A DNA stretch of 64,000 nt from Isoetes taiwanensis (GCA_021234155.1 JAJEKV010000025.1:2255339-2319338), one strand, 5' to 3'; positions 35,173-49,221 are shown, counted from the first letter of the stretch. The notes: generated by a model not told the origin, from the letters alone. Numbers and translations are program-made.

Positions 35173-37671
35173 AATAGAAGTACATCAAGATTTGCTTAAT
35201 TTGGATCAATACCACCCTTAGGTTAGATTAGGCATTAAAAGATTGCTCCACACTAAATCCTGCTTAGTTAGTTCTAATAGAAGCGAGCGGTAGCAAGAGC
35301 AATACACGACTTATAGCGGTCGGCATTCAAAATAACAAATGGGGATGATATTATAAAATATTAATTTTGCAAGGAATGAACTTTACGGGCATGATTCATA
35401 TGATCTGAGAAAACAATCAGAAGTGTAGAAGAAGTAGGAACTTTCTATTGAGAAGGAGAATTTTACATTTATGTAAAAATGATGCAAGCATCAAATCCTC
35501 CATTCAAACACCGCGAAATGATGCGGGTACACGCTAAAATGCATTTTCACCGCTTTTCGAGATTTCTTAGTGGCTTAGGGTGTAAAATTGCTAGTGAAGG
35601 GTACAACTTTTTGGCAAAGCGTTTAAGCACTTTAAGTGCTGAAACTCCGCAGGACATCGAAGCCCATCACACCTTCTCCCTCTCATTTTCCCTGGCCAAA
35701 AACTTCGGTCCGGTGTTTCCTTTACATTGATGATGGGCATGGGCGTAGATGATTTTTGACATCAGTGCATTACGGTGTTGAGTGAAGCTTTAGGGGAAAA
35801 AGCAGTTGGGGGTAGTATCACGGATCAAGATTGGGAATCTGTTTTGGACAAAGAAGTTGAAGGGAAAGATAAAATAGCCTTGTGCAAATGAGCATCTTCA
35901 AAAGGAGAGAAGTTGGGAAACACTTTCTGCTTGAAAAATCTACAAATTGTCACAACAAAGTAAAAGAAACAAGCTGGCCCTTGCTTTTCGTTTTGAAGAG
36001 TGCACTAGATCAATAGTTGCACGAGGAACACAAAGTAAACTGGGCTACATTTTCTTTGTGCAATGCCAAAGATACCACAACAATAGACAAGTAAGCAGGA
36101 AGGATATGTGGTAGCACATGTTAGGAGAAATGAGAGCCACAAGGAAAACCAGCGATTGGCCGGTGGATCCAAGAGTAGGATGGAGTGCATGTGCTGAAAA
36201 CATAAAAACAGAGAATGCGATGCGGAGATTGGAAATCGGTTTTACTTATCACAAAGGGAATCTCTCACAGGCGATGGGAAGTGGTGAGAAGGCAGTAGAA
36301 GGCCTGAATTACAAAAGGCCAGTGTTGGAAGGGAATAGTTTCTGACGGGCCACAAATGATTTGGCTACAAGCGAGGGGGAGGGTTCAAGCTTAATCCAAG
36401 CTGGCAGGTTGGAGGGGAATTAAAGATTTTGGGCGGGCGGTCCGGATGGAAGCAGCGCGGGGAACAGATACAAAAGCCAATGGGCCTACAATAAATTTAT
36501 TAGAAGGCGAGGTCAAATGTAAAATCAAACTTGAGGGAGGGAGTTAAAGTTCTAGAAGAAAACGAGGAGACTTACTGCATTTCTACATAAACAATTTGTG
36601 GAAGAGTGAAATGGATACTCTGCAACATTTATATCTCACTATTATCACGAGATAAGTTGTTGAGTGCAAGATCCATTTTATATATAATATTGACATGTGA
36701 AGTGCGGAATTCACTAAAGCTTACGGAGTTAAGTTTAGCGAATTGCCAACATGAGTATCATATACCTTGTTGTTCATTGTTGGGGGAGGACAATGTATTC
36801 ATATAAGTTTGCCTTACTGGAAGGTGCGAGGAGGGTGTATTTGTGAGCTAGGTTTGGCCATCTTCGCGAGGGTGCTTCAAATGAGTACACCAAAGGATGT
36901 GGTAATCCGTACGGAATTGAGGTCTTACCTACAAGGTTCCAAAAGGACAATGGTTTCATTTGAAGATGCACAAGCACTTGCAAGAGGTCCTATATAGGAG
37001 TATAGTCAATTGGCTTGATTTGGATATGCTTAGCCGAGAACCACCACCACGATCCTAAGAGTTGTCAAGCTATAGAAGAAGGCGTAAACCGGCACGGTTG
37101 TAAGCTTCACGGCACCGGTTGTGGAAAAACAGTATAGACCAGAGTGTACACAGCGCACTTAAGGAAGTTGAGGGGTAATTCCATTGGATGATGGCAACTT
37201 ACTTAGGTGAATTTTTGCCAAAGGAAAGGCCCGAACAAAGAGGGGTGAAAGCACCCGAGGGATAGCAAAAGAGAAGTTGTTCGGGCTACAAGAGAACAAG
37301 TAACCTTTGTGAAGATCTGAGGCGATCTCAATCAGCGTTGACACACACCTGTCGAGAGTGTGTTACGAAGAAAATGCAAAATCCGGGGCCCTCTCGAGTT
37401 TTGGGTGAGCGATCTTCAACAAAGTGATTGATGCCACTTGTATCCAGCCACGGAAGTCGATTGTGGGAAGTCTTTGGGAAAGCCCACAACTTGAGTGTTG
37501 TAGAGAAACACATTGAATATTATTGATTTTTCTTTTTTGTTGCATTCCTTTGTGAATTACCAGTTGATTAGGTAGGTGAGAATCCTACTTTGTCTGAAAG
37601 GTTTCCACATTCAACCCATTTTTCATTTTCACCTTCATCTATTTATTCGTAATAATAATTTGTTCTGTTGT
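35173..37671. other. Spacer without supportable gene
   Basis: Short frames such as 35,479-35,730 and 36,118-36,345 on the plus strand have plausible codon content but no recognisable family and no clear splice continuity. They could be exons of an unrecognised gene whose frame is broken by sequence errors. Confidence 0.35.
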
Positions 37672-38420
37672 GTAGGTATTGAGGATGTTCCAGCATTACT
37701 AAATATTGATTTGGCGGCCAAAGATAAACTCATTTGTGTGTTGGTAAAACTTTTTTGGTGCAAATGAACACATGCAGCTTGGAATAAAGGGATTGACAAT
37801 GACATACACTAGCGAGAAGAAAGTGATATTCGGACGAGGCGATGTTCTTCTTGAAGACTTTTATTCACGAGAGGTGTTGTGGTGGTATATGGTCATCAAT
37901 GCAACTCTCTAATGTGGAAGATGTCTTTGCCAAAATTACCACTATGTCAGTTGAGGGGCCGGACGTTCTATTTGTATAAGGGGCCCAGCGGGAGAAAAGT
38001 ATTAGCGAACCCGGGTTTTCACCACCCTAACAAACGGCTATCGGTCGTGAAGCCACTTGGAAAATATATGAGTCATACCCAAGATTCAAAGGTAAGACTT
38101 TTAGCTATGATTATTCATTATAGAAGTCTTACCTTGAGTCCACGGAAACTACGCGCTAGTACGCATTCAAGATAGATGTGTGTGATGAAGTGCTAGCGGT
38201 ACTCACCCCAAAGATAGAAGAGGAAATCTTACTTGAGGAGGTCAAGGTGAGGAAAAATATAGAGTTCTTGGTGAAGAACTTACTACCGCGGATACAAGCC
38301 CGGCTATGGCGGAATAGAAAGATTATGAAGCTATGCTTAGAAAGACTTTTCACGGAAAACAGTGCCGGTTGTGCACCCCTTGTGAATGAGGTGGAGAAGG
38401 TTTATGGTGATGAACTTTGA
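37672..38420 (+). pseudogene. Unidentified coding-like fragments, possibly exons
   Basis: Three short stretches look protein-coding. After a pyrimidine-rich tract ending TTGTGTAG, a frame reads GIEDVPALLNIDLAAKDKL (37,678 onward). A second follows an ACATGCAG acceptor-like site near 37,770-37,778. A third is open from about 38,172 to a stop at 38,420, reading DVCDEVLAVLTPKIEEEI and then a basic, leucine-rich helix-forming segment ending VYGDEL. I do not recognise the family. The exon assignments are inference, and a decayed transposon gene is equally possible. Confidence 0.3.
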
Positions 38421-39129
38421 AATAAATGTCCTTTTCCATTCTTGTGATTAAGCACAGGGGGCATTTATGATTGATTATTGGCTGATTTCAATCACGAGAC
38501 TTGTCTATAATTTTTTGCTATATTGTTTATATCTAAAATGTGCAAGGGGTCTTAAAACTTATCAAGTGCTTAAAAATTGCTTGCAAGTGCTGATGCAGTA
38601 TAGTCTTAATGGCTGATCTTTGCCCCTACTTGTCATGCATTAGCCCGGTGGTTACTAAGTATGTAGTTATGCGCTAGCGAGAGTGTTAATGTCATGAGGG
38701 GTGAAAACTGCGTCATGCGGTTAAGATGCGATTAACTTACTTTGTATGCTATATAGCTATTTTAAAGCTAGTATTTATTGCATAAGTGCTTCGTGTGTTC
38801 TAGTGCTTACTCACAAACACTGTTGAAACTAAATTAAAGAAGTGCTTAGTGTTTTGAGCTGAAACCTTTGGTACATTCAAGCGAGAATATGGAATTTGTA
38901 CAAAAGAATTCAATGTTTTTTGCCACTGCATGGATAATAATAGAAGTAAGAACATCAAATAGATTTATTCTTTTATAATGGAAAAAAAACAAAATGTGAG
39001 ATAAAAGTAGATGAGACAAAAAACTTCCTTATATTTGATAGGCCGAAAAGAGGCATTTGAGAGTAAGAGCCAAAAATGACAAACAAAAGAACAAAGTGCT
39101 AGAGACAAAAACTTTTTTATATTAACAAA
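38421..39129. other. AT-rich spacer with recurrent AGTGCTTA motif
   Basis: No gene is visible. AAGTGCTTA-like hexamers to nonamers recur near 38,567, 38,587, 38,784, 38,801 and 38,841, in loose spacing. I cannot assign a function. Confidence 0.35.
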
Positions 39130-39700
39130 ATATTTTACAAAAAGGCCTTGGGGCGGTGTCTTCGAGGGCTTTGAGGGGGCTTGCAGTTCGGTTCGAGGGC
39201 TCCTCCACATTCTCCTCCCAATTTCCGCGCCTCTCCTCACGCCTTTTGGTGTTGGGAAGCTCTCTTATTTGAAGCTCGAGAAAACTAGTTGTTTTTCTTC
39301 TTCTTCATCACCTTCCTCGTCCTCTTCATCCCTCCCTCTTCCTCAAATTCTCCTCCTCTTCTTCTTTGAGAATTCCTCCACTTGCACTCCACTTCCTACT
39401 CCACTTCTGTAAACAAAAGCATAATGTTAGAGCGAAAACGAAACTAAAAAATTGCAAAACAAAGAATACCTTCTTCTTCCTCCACGGTCCCTGTTATGCA
39501 TTGCTTCTTACCGGGCCGAACGGCTGAAAAATGGCGTTCATGTATTGCGAGGGCGGCGATGCACGCATCCTCGGGCACTTAAGCACATACTCTGGTGGCT
39601 GCATGCGAGAGGCATTACAAAGGAAATGGAGCCCGGAATGGGGGCGATAGAAGAGTTGGGCAAGATGCGGCAAAGCCGAGAAGCGTGAGGCGTAAGAAAG
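39130..39700 (-). pseudogene. Unidentified minus-strand gene fragment with a possible short intron
   Basis: On the minus strand a coding-like stretch (39,700 to about 39,470) ends in GAGGAAGAAG and is followed by GTATTC. Sixty-three bases later TTTGTTTACAG precedes another stretch that encodes a strongly acidic run (DEEDEEGDEEEEKQ) ending in a stop near 39,270. The GT-AG pair (39,469 to 39,407) is canonical. One frame change is needed inside the second exon, so it is either broken or misread. Family unknown. Confidence 0.3.
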
Positions 39701-40749
39701 CGTAAAATCCTATGATTAGGGGCCTAGTGCTTAAATCCTATGCTTAGAAGCGTCGGAATACTGAAAACCTCCTTGCAGCGCGGAACAAATAATTCGTATT
39801 AACTAGGCTTCAATATTTACGTATGACCATTGGAATTGACACATGTCACATCGAGGAAATGCCTTGACAATATAATTTTGCCCAAGAATGTTGGGATAGT
39901 GATGGTACCAAAATAAATAATTAGATGGCTATTCCAATGTCACAAATGTACATTCTTAGAAGCAACAATTCAATCTTCATTTTGATGCGTGTCCATGCAC
40001 ACCACCCTTGTGCATCCTCACTATTATTAATATACTAATGTAAATTCTTAGGTGGAGAAACTTTACATATGATTGTTCAACTATATGGGTAGTTTGAGGG
40101 GCGGGTAATAATTGAAAGTGCATGTAATAATTGTTCATTTTAGGTCTCTAGCTTATTATTTGGAAGGTCTCATCGCATTGGGTATCTAGGGCACTAGCAG
40201 TTTCTTGAATCATGTTGTGCAACTCCAGATAGATGGATAAAATGATAAACTCCCTCCAAAATTAATTTAATTGGAATGGCCCACAATAGGAGGCCTAAAT
40301 ATATCAAATATTATTGTGTGTCAGTAGGGAAGAATTATAATATCTAATACCTTCCATCCAACCAATCTTGAGAGAGAACAAACAAACAAAGATATATATA
40401 ACTAATTTCAATGAAATTAAAACAAGATATAGGTACATTGGAAATCCAAAACAAAAGATATATAAGCAAAGATATAGGTACATTGGAAATCCAAGCAAAA
40501 GATAATGTATGTATATAACTAATTTCAATGAAATTAAAACAAAGAGATATGTTGCTTCTTTGCAAGAAGGATGAATTAAGAGTAAAGAGGGAGAAATATG
40601 CGCAATCCTCCTCTCTGTCAAATAAAGTAGCAACTTTGGCCGATGGATATATGGGATGCATGTAACCAATATCGATTATCGACATTAGTCATTTCCACAC
40701 CGTAGCGTCCCTACTCATATCACGGTGCACCCAGAGTAGCCACAAGCTG
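39701..40749. other. Spacer with small tandem repeats at 40,394-40,548
   Basis: No gene is supported. Two phrases occur twice each: ATAACTAATTTCAATGAAAT (40,396 and 40,513) and GATATAGGTACATTGGAAAT (40,427 and 40,471), a local duplication of under 160 bp. Confidence 0.45.
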
Positions 40750-41275
40750 GGATTCATCCCCCATGCAGGCTCCATCTTGTCTGAGGGCCCTCCACAATCA
40801 ACGCACTTGCAGAAGTAGCGAGTCGATTAGGGAGGGTGAAGGGGTCGGCCCCGTCTCCCTCGGGGCCTACCTAGGCTGCCCGGACGTAAACATACATGTC
40901 GGTATACAACATAATCACACTTGTATCCACCTCAGAAGGGTGATTGCATCAACTGCTCTGCATAGACAATGGTCGGCATCATACATAAGGATCCCTGCAA
41001 GGCTGGGACTTCGAGAGGGATGGTGGCGGCTTGGGTCTCCGGGGATTCATTACTTGGAGCCGAGAATTCATGGCAATGGATTTGGGTGGCATAAGAGAAA
41101 CATGGCTTAGGGTTAATCCCTCCATCAGCCCCTCCACAGTACCTGCACACTTCTTGAGTAGAATTTGAAAGTGTTGGGACCTGGCCCATGGCCAGCGGGG
41201 TGCATAGCCAAAGGGGCTCGCGTCCTGCTGGAATTACATCTCCCCAGCCGGAGTGGGGCGGGGTGGGGATCACTC
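40750..41275 (-). pseudogene. Unidentified minus-strand coding-like region with CxxC pairs
   Basis: From 41,273 leftwards a frame is open for 113 codons and contains EVCRYCGGADGG, PKPCFSYATQIHCHEF and a stop at 40,932. Beyond the stop the same strand, in a neighbouring frame, reads CKCVDCGGPSDKMEPAWGMN. The CxxC pairs suggest a zinc-binding region. I do not recognise the family and cannot say whether it is a decayed transposon or a host gene with sequence errors. Confidence 0.3.
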
Positions 41276-42489
41276 CCTCAGGGAGATCTACATGCTGACT
41301 CCAAGGTGACTAGAGACCACTTTGCCCTTGTCCCATTGAACCAGCGGAATGTAAACACCACTTCGCGAGATTAATGAGGCCCGTACCTTGCACTTCGGTG
41401 GCAGAAGCCATTGGACCTAGTCACAATGATCCCCGACCAGACTTTACACACGAGGAGGAGATCCTTCCAAAGGTGAACCACGAACCTCCTTCTTAGCGGT
41501 CGGCCCTTCACCCACAACCCGAGGTGTGGTTCTTGTACCTGGGCGAATCTGATTGTGCTAGAAGGCTACTCTAGAAACATCAACTTCTAGAAGCTTTGGG
41601 TCCTCTACCCCCTTCCAATACAAAAGGGTTCATATAGAGATACATCACATCCATATACTTCACAGGAGGAGACTAAAGGGGCTAGATCTAATCTACATCA
41701 TAGAGTTAGGTTCTTTAGTTAAGAATGCTATCTAGAGATCTAGAGAATTTTTGCTATGGGCAATTTAAGAGGCTAAACCTCTTGACCCGATGGTGAAGTA
41801 ATGGGGTTTAGACTATTAAATTACCTAAGCCTCCCCGATCCTTGAGTTCCTCCTCGACACAGGCTGACCATCCTGGCTGAGATGCTGCCGGGTCAGGAAA
41901 ACTAACTGATGCAATTCTCTCTCGGGCCAGTGGAAAGTTTTGACCCTTGGGGGCGGTCAAAGCGAGCTCTAAAACCTAGAAGCGAAAATGGGCAGAGATT
42001 AGGGTTCTCCTACTTAAATAGACAAGGGGTTGGCTAGGGTTTCCAATTATCCCCTTTAGGCATGTGGGATAGTGGAAATGGAGTACTGCCTTTAATGGCT
42101 AGGTGGCCAAATGTGTAACACATGGAAATGTGTGCTTGCACCTAAATGTGCCACATGGAAATAATGATACTTGTAATAAATGTGCATGTGCGCATTGTAA
42201 AAGAGATGCACATACCTAGCAAGTTGCCTAGGGGAGCTACTATGCTTTAACTGCGTCGGCGTACCATTAGGTGTTCGAGGAATTGCAAGGCGATGATAAT
42301 ACTTGGCGTGAAGCGAGAAGCGATGCGGTATAGATCACGGGACGTATATACTTTGTGCGAGCATCACATTCTCCCCACCTTGAAATGATCTTTGCATCGC
42401 GGCGCCATTGGGTCTGCCTCCCACCTTGGAATCTTCCTAACTTTTGCAATCAGCATTACATCACGACAACTACTATAATACTTACACAC
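41276..42489. other. Spacer without supportable gene
   Basis: I see no coding frame above background and no repeat structure worth naming. Confidence 0.4.
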
Positions 42490-43015
42490 ATTTTATTAAG
42501 ATTACCTAAGGTAATATTTTTAGAACATTATTAAGCCATTACCTTATCACATAACTTGTCAGTAGTAGCTTCTATTAAAAGGAAAAACCAAGGTACTTAT
42601 TATTGGTTCCGTTATCATAACATTTAGTTTATCACAATTTAACACTTTCATATACAATTGTATTTAAGATACTCTTCATTCCTTGCAACACATTCCAACA
42701 AAATTTGTGTTTGCAAGTCTTCACTTTACTATAAAATCTGCATTCATTTTACAATATCTATAATTACATGCTTATTATCTTAATTATTAGAATAACTCTA
42801 AGGTAATGTTTTAAGACACTTATTCGCATCTTATTTCATTATCAATTAACTTATCACTTCTAACCCAATCGCGCAAGGTGGTAGTAACCTTACTTAATAC
42901 AACATTTAAGTTTATCAAAGTTTATCAATTTCACACAAAGAATTTACACTTCCTAAGGTACTCTTAGTCCCTTGCAACACATTATAGCAAAGTTTGTGTG
43001 TTGCAAGCCTTAATA
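42490..43015. repeat. Diverged tandem duplication, about 290-bp unit
   Basis: Two units can be lined up by CTAAGGTAAT (42,508 and 42,800), a TTCCTTGCAACACATT or CCCTTGCAACACATT segment (near 42,680 and 42,968) and GCAAGTCTT or GCAAGCCTT at their ends. A further CTAAGGTAATATTTAT occurs near 43,632. The unit is AT-rich and has no coding content. Confidence 0.5.
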
Positions 43016-45059
43016 TGTCCGACCTCCTTGCCCCTCAGGGCTCTAAGTAGCTGCTTGATTAGGCACACTGCACCTATTATTAATTATTAATAAAATTTTT
43101 GGTTATATGGTGACCACCCCACCTATCTACATGGATGCATGGCTAAATCTCATTAGGAAGGGGGTGAATCTTCCATTATGGCCGTGGAGACGGCGCCTAC
43201 TCAATACCTATATACCGCTCATGCCTACACCCTAGTTGCCCAGCGTGGAGGATAGGTCCTTCCCGTATATGGGGCGTGAGGCGAATTCACTCCTATCAAA
43301 GCATATATGGGGCTAGAAGGTGCTTTTCCTATCAATGCATTCCTCAATGGCCTCCTTTCTCGAGTGCGTCTGCTTGAGTGGAGCAGTAGACTTTCCTAGT
43401 ATCTACCTTCCACTCATCCAGCGAGCAGCGGTCATGCCTACATCGACACATTACACCCGCCCTACAGAGATCACGTAGCGGTCTCATCGCCGGTTACAAG
43501 CGCGCATGCAATCCGCACTGCGCCGGTTGCATCGCGTGACTAATCTTAACTACATATAGAATTAATCTACACAAATCGACATGCACGGGCGATTTTTTTT
43601 GGCTCCTTTAATGCATGTGATTAACATAATTACCCTAAGGTAATATTTATGAATTAACATTATCATAGTATCGGATACATTACTTCCGATAGTACAATTA
43701 TATTTACTCTAAGCTTTGCAATATTTAATGACTTTTAGATTGCGATTATTTAAACAATAACCCTGATTTAGACCTATTGTATCATAGACAAGGTTTTAAT
43801 TATCATACACAAGAATTAGATGTGCTTCTTATTCTCTTCCTTGGGTCCTGCATTACCCTTGGAAGTATATCCCTAAGATGCACTTAAGTATATCTGAATT
43901 CTATTTTCTATTTATATTTATAAGGATCCCGAGGTCATATAGCTATCCTTGGAAGGAATTGCATCCTTGCGAAGGATTAATTAACATGTTACCTCATATT
44001 ATCGTTGTTATTTAACTTATTTCCCTATGATACATATACGTACAACAATTTCTATGCAGTTATTAGGATCTATATTTAACTTATCAATAAGACACATTAA
44101 AGCTTATAATACATGCACACACCTTACCTAAAGCTAGAACGCATCCCCCCATTGAGCCGGCGTCAGAGTAATTTGGAGATGACTTGGTCGTTGCATTGCT
44201 CCCATACTTTTGCTCCACTTCATTGGTGTAGTTAGCTACCACGTCGGTCTCGCACGTTGAAGGCCTCCTGAGCTATCTATCTATCTATCTTACGCTCTAT
44301 TCGCTTCGGCCATTGCCGGAGTGAACTCTATTCTACGGGTCGGTCAATTCGATGCAAGTACGTTCAATCATAAGATTGAGCCCTCCCACTTTCTTCGGAA
44401 AGAAAATGGTCCTGCACCCCTTCAATGACGTTGTACACAACGTCATATCTATTCTCTCCCCTTAAGAGGTTATACGCTTCTTGCTTAGCGCATTAATTTA
44501 CTAGCCTTAGCTAACATATATAACCATCTAAGATGGATGCACATATTATGTTATCATTTATTTCAATATAGTTATGGGTTACCTACTTAGCTAGAACGAT
44601 TCTAAACCACAAGGTTTTGTCATCATGACAATTCCTTTTGTCCCACAAGACTATTTGATTACTATAATTCTTATTTTAGATGTACCTTACATGTACTATT
44701 CTTTTATTATTCTAGAGATATTCCTACCAATCGAATTGATGTCATCGTAACAAGTTGGCCGGACTTGTTAGATTACTTCTTTTCTTTCGGTTGGATTATT
44801 CTTTTGGAGATGCTAGATTTATACATGGTCAACAATTATCCTAGTATGATTCCTTCTCAGCGAGGGGATCAATCTCACCAAGTGGTTTCAATACATTGGA
44901 TGTCTGTTAACAATCGTGTATAATTATAGTTACTCCTACGCATTTCCTTTCCAATCTTGACGCTTAGCTCAATATTGGGGCGATCCTTTCAGCGAGAATA
45001 TCTGGAATTGCCTTCTAATCCCACTATGGATGTTACCATCACTACATTTAACCTACTAG
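43016..45059. other. Spacer without supportable gene
   Basis: AT-rich DNA with a short CTAT microsatellite near 44,272-44,291. No frame above background on either strand. Confidence 0.4.
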
Positions 45060-48000
45060 GCCCCATGGCCTTATATCTTTGAGCTTGCTAGAAGCCCATC
45101 CGCTCGTTGCCTGCTTGAAGTAGCAAGGTAACGTTCTTCCGAGTCGCTCGATACTTCAGTCTCGTTGACGGTGGCTCCTCTTTGATGTAGAGGCTGGAGG
45201 CTTTGATGGCGTAGTTGATCACTTGAAATCTTTCATGCCGCTTTTCAAAAGCCTGAAGGTGGCGCCATTGAAAAAGATCTTTCATCTTGAACTCTTTGTC
45301 TTGGCAGCTAAAGGACGACTCTGTGTCCGATATTGTTTCTTCGACTCCATCGATGTCTCACACGTCGAGTCCTCTTGTCGTTATCGTGTTGCCCGAAGAG
45401 TGTTGACGATGTTGATTGCTTCACCCCTGCAACTTGCATGACATCTCTTCCTTTGATTTGTTACGCTATGGGGGAAGGAATAACAAGGGAACTATACATG
45501 CAAAACATATAGCTTACATAATTACAATTACTACTAGAGCTATTAGGTCCCCCTTGTGCCTCCCTTGAGTTGCCGCCTACTCATGGCGATGTCGCCGGTG
45601 TTCCTCCGGTGCAATGGTGTTGATGATCTATATCCTCCTATTTGTGCGTCGGCTCATACTCGGGGTAACTTGTTGCTATACTTGGGCCCTCCGGTGTTTG
45701 TCGACTATGGCACAACACGCTTTGCATCACATTCTAGCGAAAGGTGTCTTTGGTGGTTGATGCCGACATTTCGATGCAGTCGCTTCTGATCATGTTCTCG
45801 TGGTAATTGTTCTCCCCTTCATGATACTTGAAGCTATTTGGAGGCGTCTCTTGAGGGTGTCTGCCGCGATTCCTTTGGCAATACTCTTACGGAGTTGTTC
45901 TCTTCTCACGGTTGTTCTTTGAATCGTTCATCCTTGGGTTCACCGGGTTGCATGCAAGGGCGTGCAAGTCATCGGCTCGCCTCACCTAGTTGGTTCTCCA
46001 TCGAGCTTCCAAACTTCCTCGTTTGATCCCTCGATCACATGGCTTGGGCGTTGTCGCGTTCCGCGTGCTATGCCGTCTTCTTGTCTTGAGGTACCCTCGG
46101 TGACTTTGATTGTGCTTTCGTCGGTTTGGTCCTCTGTTGCCTCTAGGGGCTTCGTGGAAGAAGTCGGTTGCTAGCACTTCTCCACTTTCGGTTCGACCTT
46201 TGTCCCTCTATGCATGTGGTCTCTCGACAAGTAAAGCATCATGGCTCTCCTCCTGGCGGCTATGTTGCCGGGGTGATGGGTCCCTATATGTCGTGCGGCT
46301 TGACCCTTGCGTTGAAGAAGTACTTGCCTTAGATATACTCTTGTCGTTGAATAGCACGGCTATTATCTTAAACTCTCTTTTAGCGAAGGTGCATCGGTTG
46401 CTATCCTTGTCGTTAAGGTGTAGAATGCTTCTACCTTAGGCGTTTGGCGTGCCACATGTCGGAGATATGGTCGGCTTCTTCTCTTCTAATTCTTGGTAGG
46501 AGTACCGAAGCCATAACCTAGTTGTTGGAGGCATATCCCTCGTCAGCGGTGCCTTTTCGTAAGTGCATCTCCATCTAATACCGTGTCATAGCGCATCACC
46601 CTATATTACCACAAGGTGGACTTATGGTCGTCGAGATGTTGCCTTCTTAGTTGGCTCGTTGATGTCGGGGCGTTCCTCCTTCTATTGTTGAGGCCACTCG
46701 TGTCATAAGTTCGTCAAGTGTTGCCGCTGCCACAAGGGGTAGTGTTGCGCCCTTACGATGTCCTGGTGCAGTGCTGATGCTCTTGACATGACCGGTGTTG
46801 TCTCTTGTTCTGACATTGGGTGGACGAGCGGTCTTCTACTTGAGGGCAGTTCCCGAAGTATTTGGAGTCGAAGGTTTGCTTGGGCTCTGGTCGTTCTCCC
46901 TCGTACTTGCTCTTCCATTTTGATCTTGGGCTATAGTTGTGCTTCCTCGCTTCCTCCTTTGGTAGTCGAAGTGAAGGAGCTTCCTGATCTAAGCGCTAAA
47001 TCCGTAAAACATGACTTTAAACTCATGTTTCTCCACTATATCTGTGAGCATCCGAGATATACAATAGACATATACGCATTTACATTGGGATTTTAATTCA
47101 TCCACTTTTGCAAAACAACTACGAAGATCTACCTAATTATTTATACTCCTTTAGGGTTTCCCCTCCTTGATCGCGTTTGATTCTTCGGTTTCTTTGCATC
47201 TTCTTCGTTCGAGGTTGACTCGGGATTTCTTGAGATCTTTGCTACTATTGTTGAGCTTCATGTGCGATCCGAGCTGATCACCTCAAGTTCTGCGAAGAGT
47301 GTTCGTCGATGTGATCCCTTGAAAAGATGCTCCTCCTTATTGTGTATGTTCGTCGCGAGGAATGCGCGGTGACCAGCTCAAGCGTCCCTACATGCGGTGT
47401 GTCGTTGCAAGGTTGCTGATGTCGCGGTGCCATTGATCGAGCTTGAGTAGGGTCACACGGCTGTTGCGATCGGGCATTCTTGAATGTCTTGAAGCTCGAG
47501 ATGCGTGTGGTGGGTAGGCGGGCAATGTCATTCCTCCATGATTGAATTTACGAGTGCGACTCACATTTGCTTGGGCTTTGCTTCACCGAGGTGATTCTCA
47601 CGTGTGCTGGAAGTGTTGTCATCTCCATTATACCTACCATAGCTCCTTCTGGTCGCCTTTGCGTGATTTGTACTTGCTGGCTAGGTCGTCTCCTCCGTCA
47701 CTTGGGTCTTATCCATTCGAGTCTCGCACTCCTTGGCTGGCGTAGTAAAGTAGTCCCTTCCTTTGGTTTCTAGGTGTTCACGGGTCGAATTCTGTTTGAG
47801 CAGAATATTCTCCTCCTTGATCTTGCCCCTAGTGCTGATATAGGCCTTCGAGTCGGAGATGTTCCTTGATATGCGTCTCCTCTCCCTCGTGGTCTCCTAC
47901 TTTTTGGAACCGATGGAAGTTCTCCTGTTGGTGCAAGGAGCTGGAAGCTCGTCCTGGTTAGCCTTAGGTGCTTTGTTGTTGCTGGGGGCTGCAAGGTCGT

Positions 48001-48830
48001 GGTGGTCTTCCCTCCGGTTTCTATACGCTCCTGTGTCGCCATGACTTCTCTCCTCGACGGACGATTATGCCCTCTGGCCCTAGCTCGTGATGCTAACGCG
48101 GCATCGATGTCTAACGTCTTCCTGCACCTATATTTTGCTGCCTTGTATTCTTCCATTTGAAACTCATGTGCGTCGAGTCGGTGAAGGCGTCGAGATCCTC
48201 TTTCTGATGTGACCTCGTCGTGGTAGCCGGGAGGTTGACATCTAGAAAATTCTTGATGCCGTTGGTTACTAAATATTCTTCCCATTTGATGAAGATTGAT
48301 GATAGGCCGGTGGTGTCCTGTTCTACTCGTTTGTCGATTGAGGTGTTTGTCGTTGTGCTTCCCTCTCTTGGGTCTGCCTTTTCGGTCTCCTCTCCTTATC
48401 TGTTTGTACATCGGCTGGGACCTTGATGTCTTCGAGAAGTTGCGTCTGTAGCTCATCTGTGGCTCTGGCCCTGTACTTCGAAAGCAACTCTCGTATATCC
48501 TAGAGTCTAAGGGTCTACTTGAAGGGCTCTCCTACAACATTTTGGGCTCTATAAGCAAGCAAGATGGCTCGAGCAGCATTACTGGAGACATATCTATAAT
48601 CTACAAGTCTATGGACATTAGGACGTGTGGTATGGCATGAAATGAGGGTTTGTTTTGCAAGACCTCCATGATGTTTGAGGCATACTCTAAGGTCTTAGCA
48701 AAGTTGGTTTGAGGGAGGGGTCCAATATCTACACATGGAGTGACTTGAGCAGCTCTAGACTCTAGCTCCTTTCTAAGTATCCTGGCAACAGGGAGTGTCA
48801 ATGTGGCGGCTATATAAGTCAAACTCTATT
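45060..48830 (-). pseudogene. Discontinuous minus-strand coding-like stretches, unassigned
   Basis: Several minus-strand stretches look like coding sequence. They are 48,822-48,601 (73 codons), 48,456-47,770 (228 codons, very arginine-rich in that frame, with a competing frame reading FIKWEEYLVTNGIKNFLD), about 46,195-45,990 (KVTEGTSRQEDGIARGTRQR and following), and 45,420-45,088 (FKMKDLFQWRHLQAFEKRHE and following). They are joined only by changing frame. No RT, integrase, protease or zinc-knuckle motif was found, so I cannot call a transposon class. A single gene misread by sequence error is possible. Confidence 0.25.
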
Positions 48831-49221
48831 AGAAGGACACAGAATTAGGTCAAGGTTTACGCCTTGGGCATGAGCAGAGGTGATGTACGAAGAGTTGGAC
48901 TTGGGTTGCTATGCTGAGGTCTAGATGACTATAACAAAGGGGTGTTCTTGGGGACTTCTATCTAGGAGTAAGGCATCAGATTTGAGCCGAGAGCAATACT
49001 TGCGAGCTACTAATGGGGCATGCTTCTATCTACAAACAAACTACAGTTTGGAAAAACAATTCAAGGGTTTGAGAAATTTTGGTCATTTTGAGATGGGGTT
49101 TGACATTTCTATCCTAATTTGAGGTCATAAATGGATTCTAGGCTGTCTAACGGTCCTAACGCAACAAATTTCAGGCGATTTGGAGCTCTGTAGCTCAAGT
49201 TATGGAGGTTCAAAATTTGGA

